Source of the DNA: Nocardia jiangxiensis NBRC 101359
GTDB lineage: Bacteria > Actinomycetota > Actinomycetes > Mycobacteriales > Mycobacteriaceae
Length of the DNA stretch: 64,000 bases
Direction: 5' to 3'
Assembly: GCF_000308615.1 (NCBI RefSeq)
Contig: NZ_BAGB01000023.1
Coordinates: 1 to 64,000 of the forward strand
How positions within the stretch are numbered: position 1 is the stretch's first letter; every line of letters starts with the position of its first letter. Position numbers and translations under genes: made by a program. Shown piece after piece: positions 60,393 to 64,000 of the stretch. Under the pieces are notes generated by a model. It saw only the letters and a program-made list of their open reading frames with translations, ran no database searches and was not told the origin of the DNA.

Positions 60393-60563
60393 GATGCCGA
60401 CCGTAGCATGACCGGACGGCGCAACCGGCCCGATCATTCCACTATTCGGAAAGCCATCTGGAGACGACTTAGGTTCACGGTGTGCGAAAATCTGTACTAC
60501 TGGGCAGAAGTGGCAAGGCTCTCGAATATCTGCTCGGCGGGACCTGAACGGCTGATCTGTCAA

Positions 60564-60584
60564 GCTTTCCGATCTGCGGAAAGC
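60564..60584. promoter_or_regulatory. Palindrome in the IclR/transporter gap
   Basis: GCTTTCCG-ATCTG-CGGAAAGC: 8-bp perfect arms. A half-site CGGAAAGC occurs again at 60447-60454, close to the IclR start. Two related sites in a divergent promoter suit an IclR operator. Confidence 0.5.
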
Positions 60585-60671
60585 ATTACCTCGTATCGAA
60601 TCCCGCGCGGACCTACTGTCGCCGAGTAGTCGCTCGACTTCGGTCGATGAATTCGGAAGAGGTGCTCCACG

Positions 60672-61715
60672 ATGTTCCGCACGCGCAGGCCATACGGTTG
60701 GCGTCTCGCGCTCGCGCTCGCTCCCGTCGTCGCTCTGGCGGCGGCGTGTGGCTCCGGAGCCGCTACCGACGCGGGCTCCGGCAAGGACCTGGTCCTGAAG
60801 GTGGCCGATCCCGGTAATTCGGGTCCGCTGGCGGTGGCCAAGCGGGACGGGACCTTCGACAAGGCGCTGGCCCCGCTCGGCGCGAAGGTCGAATGGGTCA
60901 CCACCACACCGGGTTTCAGCTCCATGCTGAAGCTGTTCAACACCCGGCAACTCGACGTGTCCGGGGCCGCGTTCAGTCCCGTCGTAGGCGCGCTGTCCAA
61001 GGATGTGGCGGTGCGGATCGCGGCGGTGCAGGATCCGGCGGGTAGGGACCAGAGCGGCATCATCGCCACCAAGGCGTCAGGTATCCACTCGGTGACCGAC
61101 CTGGTCGGCAAGCGGGTCGCGGTGAATCCGGCAGGGAAGGGCGAGTACATCCTGCTCGAGGCCCTGGCGCAGGCCGGAGTTCCGGCCGACAAGGTGACGC
61201 GGGTTCCGTTGCAGCAGAAGGACGCCGCCTCCGCCTTCGCCACCGGCAAAGTCGACGCGTGGGCCTCGTTCCTGGTGCCCTACCAGGAGGCCAAGGCCAA
61301 CGGTGGTGTCGAGATCGCCACCGAGCAGAGCATCGGGTCCAAGGACAACACGGTGGTGGTGTTCCGCACCGAAATCCTCGACAAGCGACCGGAAGTCGCC
61401 GCCAAATATCTCGAAGTGCTGCAAGGGCTGACCGTCCAGCAGCACGACAATCCGACCGCGTTCGAGAACGTCTTCGAGCGCAGCGGGCCCACGGCGCTCA
61501 GCGGCGCCCGGCTGGCGGATGCACTGCGGGTCGACGCCGAGGCCACAATTCCGCGGCTGCCGCGCGACTCCGATGCCGCCGACCTCGCCGACGTGGTGAA
61601 CCTGTTCGCCGACAACGGCGTGATCAGCCGCAAGATCACCGCCGCCGACATCTTCTACGACCTGAAGGCCAAGCTCACTCCCGATCAGCTGGCCGCATTA
61701 CAGAAGGGTCGCTGA
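60672..61715 (+). CDS. ABC transporter substrate-binding lipoprotein (SsuA/NMT1-like)
   Basis: A 347-residue periplasmic-type binding protein with a lipoprotein signal: RRPYGWRLALALAPVVALAA then Cys in LAAACGS. The mature part has an NMT1/SsuA look: LKVADPGNSGPLAVAKRDGT, FNTRQLDVSGAAFSPVVGAL, VTDLVGKRVAVNPAGKGEYI and AFATGKVDAWASFLVPYQEA. It would capture a sulfonate or related sulfur compound, since the gene further downstream is DszB-like. The ATG has GGAAGAGG upstream. First gene of a four-gene operon. Confidence 0.88.
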   Translation: MFRTRRPYGWRLALALAPVVALAAACGSGAATDAGSGKDLVLKVADPGNSGPLAVAKRDGTFDKALAPLGAKVEWVTTTPGFSSMLKLFNTRQLDVSGAAFSPVVGALSKDVAVRIAAVQDPAGRDQSGIIATKASGIHSVTDLVGKRVAVNPAGKGEYILLEALAQAGVPADKVTRVPLQQKDAASAFATGKVDAWASFLVPYQEAKANGGVEIATEQSIGSKDNTVVVFRTEILDKRPEVAAKYLEVLQGLTVQQHDNPTAFENVFERSGPTALSGARLADALRVDAEATIPRLPRDSDAADLADVVNLFADNGVISRKITAADIFYDLKAKLTPDQLAALQKGR

Positions 61716-61716
61716 G

Positions 61717-62556
61717 ATGACCGCCGCCGTCGTTCGTGCCGAATCGGCCGGTTCGCTCGCACCACCACGCAGCAGAGTCGAGAAACGCAGGCCCGCATGG
61801 CTTTCGGTGCCGCTGCGCATTCTGCTGCCGGTACTGATCGTGGCCGGCTGGTGGATCGGTTCGGCGACCGGCGCACTGTCACCGCAGGTGCTGGCCGGGC
61901 CGCCGAAGGTCTGGTCGGCGTTCACCGAACTGCTGCGCAGTGGCCAGCTCGTCGACTTCGCGCTCGCCTCGTTCACGCGCGCGGCCTTCGGAGTGCTACT
62001 GGGGGTGAGCGCGGGTCTGCTACTCGGTCTCGCGGCCGGATTGTCGAGTCTGGGTGAGGAATTGGTCGATTCCACGATGCAGATCGTGCGTGCGGTCCCG
62101 TTCCTGGCTCTGGTGCCGCTGTTCATCGCGTGGTTCGGTATCGACGAGCTGTACAAGGTGCTGCTCATCGCGGTCGCCACCATCGCGCCGATGTACGCCT
62201 ACACCTACCTCGGGGTGCGCAATGTGGACCGTAAGGTGGTGGAGGCGGCGCGCGGATTCGGCCTGACCGGTCCGCGGCTGGTACTCGAGGTTATCCTGCC
62301 CTCGGCGCTGCCGGGCGTGCTCATGGCGCTGCGAGTATGCCTGTCCATCAGCATCACCGGTCTGATCGCCGCCGAACAGGTCGGCACCAGCAAGGGCGTC
62401 GGATACCTGGTCACCCTCGCGCAGGAATACAACCGCACCGACTACATGGTCCTGTGCGTCGTGCTCTACGCACTGCTGGGCCTGATCTTCGATGGCGTGG
62501 TGCGGCTGATCGAACGCTTCGCGATGCCCTGGCGCGGACAGGTGGCGATCCGATGA
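61717..62556 (+). CDS. ABC transporter permease (SsuC-like)
   Basis: A 279-residue inner-membrane subunit with about six hydrophobic segments. The cytoplasmic EAA loop that docks with the ATPase reads EAARGFGLTGPRLVLEVILP. AGWWIGSATGALSPQVLAGP at the N-terminus is common in sulfonate/nitrate permeases. ATG 61717 one base after the binding-protein stop; stop overlaps the ATPase start (ATGA). Confidence 0.9.
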   Translation: MTAAVVRAESAGSLAPPRSRVEKRRPAWLSVPLRILLPVLIVAGWWIGSATGALSPQVLAGPPKVWSAFTELLRSGQLVDFALASFTRAAFGVLLGVSAGLLLGLAAGLSSLGEELVDSTMQIVRAVPFLALVPLFIAWFGIDELYKVLLIAVATIAPMYAYTYLGVRNVDRKVVEAARGFGLTGPRLVLEVILPSALPGVLMALRVCLSISITGLIAAEQVGTSKGVGYLVTLAQEYNRTDYMVLCVVLYALLGLIFDGVVRLIERFAMPWRGQVAIR

Positions 62557-63305
62557 CCGTCGTGGACGAATCGCGCACCGTCGCACCGGCGGCCGTGCGC
62601 ATCGAAGGATTACGAAAAGCGTTCGGCGACAAGGTCGTTCTCGACGGTGTGGATCTGACCGTCCGCCGGGGCGAATTCGTCGTGCTGCTCGGTCCCAGCG
62701 GCACCGGCAAGACCACCCTGCTGCGCCTGCTCACCGGGCTGGAAGCGCCGGATGCGGGGCAGGTGCTGGTACCGGCCGTCCGCACCACCGTCTACCAGGA
62801 GCCCCGGCTCATTCCGTCCAAGCGGGTGCTGGCCAACGTGGTCGTCGGGCAGCGCCGGGCGAAGTCGACGCGAGAGGCGGGCCTGCGCGCGCTGGCCGAG
62901 GTCGGGCTCGACGGGAAGTCGCGCCAGTGGCCGGCCACCCTGTCCGGCGGTGAGGCGCAACGTGCGGCGCTGGCCCGCGCCCTGGTCCGGGAACCCGAAC
63001 TGCTGCTGCTGGACGAGCCGTTCGCCGCGCTGGACGCGTTGACCCGATTGCAGATGCAGGATCTGGTCGGCGACCTCGTGGCGCGGCATCGCCCCGCTGT
63101 CCTCATGGTCACGCACGACGTGGACGAGGCGGTCCGGCTCGCCGACCGAGTCCTCGTCCTGGACCGCGGCCACTTCGCCGTCGACATCGATATCGATCTC
63201 GGGCACCCCCGGGACCGCACGGACCCCGGCGCCCTGCGCTACCGGGCGAGTCTGCTCGCCGAACTCGGCGTCGGACGTGTCACCGACAGCCACCGAACCC
63301 ATTGA
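62553..63305 (+). CDS. ABC transporter ATPase (SsuB-like)
   Basis: A 250-residue ATPase: Walker A LGPSGTGKTTLLR, Q-loop VYQEPRLIPSKRVLANVV, signature LSGGEAQRAALARAL, Walker B LLLLDEPFAALDALTR and H-loop VTHDVDEA. Fits the SsuB/TauB group. The open frame begins upstream, but ATG 62553 overlaps the permease stop. With the two preceding genes it makes a full importer. Confidence 0.92.
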   Translation: MTVVDESRTVAPAAVRIEGLRKAFGDKVVLDGVDLTVRRGEFVVLLGPSGTGKTTLLRLLTGLEAPDAGQVLVPAVRTTVYQEPRLIPSKRVLANVVVGQRRAKSTREAGLRALAEVGLDGKSRQWPATLSGGEAQRAALARALVREPELLLLDEPFAALDALTRLQMQDLVGDLVARHRPAVLMVTHDVDEAVRLADRVLVLDRGHFAVDIDIDLGHPRDRTDPGALRYRASLLAELGVGRVTDSHRTH

Positions 63306-63320
63306 CCTCAGGAGCATTTC

Positions 63321-64000
63321 ATGACCGACACCCTCTGGTACACACGTTGCCCGGTGCCCACGGCCAGTGGCCTGGCGCACAGCCTCGGCTGGCTGGGCGA
63401 CACCGCCCAGCGCAACGGCCTACAGTTCGGAGTTCTCCAGGACGCCGGGCCGGAACTGGCCGGATCCCACTTCGACCACGGGCTGTCCGGACTGATCCGA
63501 GAGGGCGGCAATGTGCCCGCGATCGCCGCCAGGGCGCAGGGCTCACCGACCCGGCTCATCGGTCTGACCTGGATCGACGAGGCCCAGGCGATTCTGGTCG
63601 GCCCGGATTCGCCGGTGCGCACGCCCGCCGGGCTGGCCGGGCTGCGGATCGGCATTCCGGCGTGGGCGCAGGATCAGGCACGCAGCTTCCCGCGGGCCAT
63701 GGCGCTGCACGGCTTCACCAGCGCCCTGCGCCTGGGTGGGCTCGGCCTCGCCGACGTCACCGTCGTCGAGTTGGGTGTCGAACGAGATCCGCAGGTGCGC
63801 ACCGAGATTCAGCAGCGTGCCCGTCGCGTGACCTGGGGTGCGGAGGAACTCGTGCGCGGTGAGGTGGACGCCATCTACGTCAAGGGCGCCCGCGCCCAGG
63901 AAGTCGCCGCACAGCACGGCTTGCGAGTGGCCGTGGACCTCGATGCCACCGAGACGAGGCGGCTGCGCGTGAACAACGGCACCCCACGCCCGATCACCGT
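63321..64000 (+). CDS. DszB-like sulfinate desulfinase (partial, runs off window)
   Basis: The first 226 codons of a protein with the periplasmic-binding-protein fold of DszB. ATG 63321 has AGGAG 8 nt upstream, 15 bp after the ATPase stop. DszB (2'-hydroxybiphenyl-2-sulfinate desulfinase) uses Cys27, His60 and Arg70. Here YTRCPVP places Cys10, SHFDHGLSGLIREGG places His50 and Arg60, and the His-Arg distance of ten residues and following GG are the same. RLIGLTWIDEAQAILVGPDS and LAGLRIGIPAWA align with later DszB parts. It is therefore more than a second binding protein. Substrate unknown; 3' end beyond the window. Confidence 0.78.
   Translation, partial: MTDTLWYTRCPVPTASGLAHSLGWLGDTAQRNGLQFGVLQDAGPELAGSHFDHGLSGLIREGGNVPAIAARAQGSPTRLIGLTWIDEAQAILVGPDSPVRTPAGLAGLRIGIPAWAQDQARSFPRAMALHGFTSALRLGGLGLADVTVVELGVERDPQVRTEIQQRARRVTWGAEELVRGEVDAIYVKGARAQEVAAQHGLRVAVDLDATETRRLRVNNGTPRPIT

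Noticed and set aside
63302..63862. 186-codon plus-strand frame overlapping the DszB-like gene
   Set aside because: Arg/His/Gly-rich shadow frame; the frame from ATG 63321 has coding codon use, a ribosome site and conserved catalytic residues.

Overview
The window is from a high-GC mycolic-acid actinobacterium (order Mycobacteriales, most likely Nocardia or a close relative such as Rhodococcus). The evidence is strong G/C preference at third codon positions, a complete yrbE-mce operon with its MceG ATPase next to it, an FprB-type ferredoxin/FNR fusion, a mycothiol-synthase-like GNAT protein, an F420-type (LLM) oxidoreductase and a mycofactocin-type short-chain dehydrogenase. No rRNA, tRNA or CRISPR array was recognised. 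Genus assignment is inference.

Layout. 0.4-5.2 kb: a LytR-CpsA-Psr cell-wall ligase, a truncated membrane-protein gene, a 14-TM drug exporter, and a decayed segment where a PPOX-type gene and a TetR gene, both truncated, meet at about 4905. 5.3-12 kb: thiolase, ferredoxin/FNR fusion (fprB), acyl-CoA dehydrogenase, Rieske oxygenase and a GNAT protein, followed by a secreted lytic transglycosylase. 13.2-23.6 kb: mceG, a 615-bp spacer with promoter and palindromes, then yrbEA-yrbEB-mceA-F and an Mce-associated protein in one tight operon. 23.8-52.5 kb: a catabolic island for a lipophilic acid, alcohol or aldehyde. It encodes a second Rieske oxygenase and a 2Fe-2S reductase, two acyl-CoA ligases, four crotonases, two class III CoA-transferases (one a tandem fusion), four SDRs, two aldehyde dehydrogenases, an alcohol dehydrogenase, a hotdog-fold protein, an LLM oxidoreductase, a TLP1-type thiolase, a DUF35/thiolase pair and two TetR regulators. 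A solitary TnpB element sits inside one of its operons. 52.8-59.6 kb: a DJ-1-like protein, a nickel-transporter remnant, an unknown protein, a large LuxR-type ATPase regulator, a PerM-like permease, two small proteins and a decayed hydrolase beside an intact palindromic operator. 59.6-64 kb: an IclR regulator, a sulfonate-type ABC transporter and a protein cut by the window edge that keeps the three active-site residues of the desulfinase DszB.

How it fits together. The Mce transporter would import a hydrophobic substrate. Rieske oxygenases served by the reductase, together with alcohol and aldehyde dehydrogenases, would oxidise it. Ligases and CoA-transferases would make CoA thioesters for beta-oxidation-like and retro-aldol steps. 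Seven intergenic regions of the island and of the 10.9-kb Rieske/GNAT spacer carry one dyad, approximately TAAATCTA-N7-TAGGTTTA. One copy lies in front of the TetR gene at 45.3-45.9 kb, which makes that protein the best candidate regulator of a single regulon. The substrate cannot be named from sequence alone.
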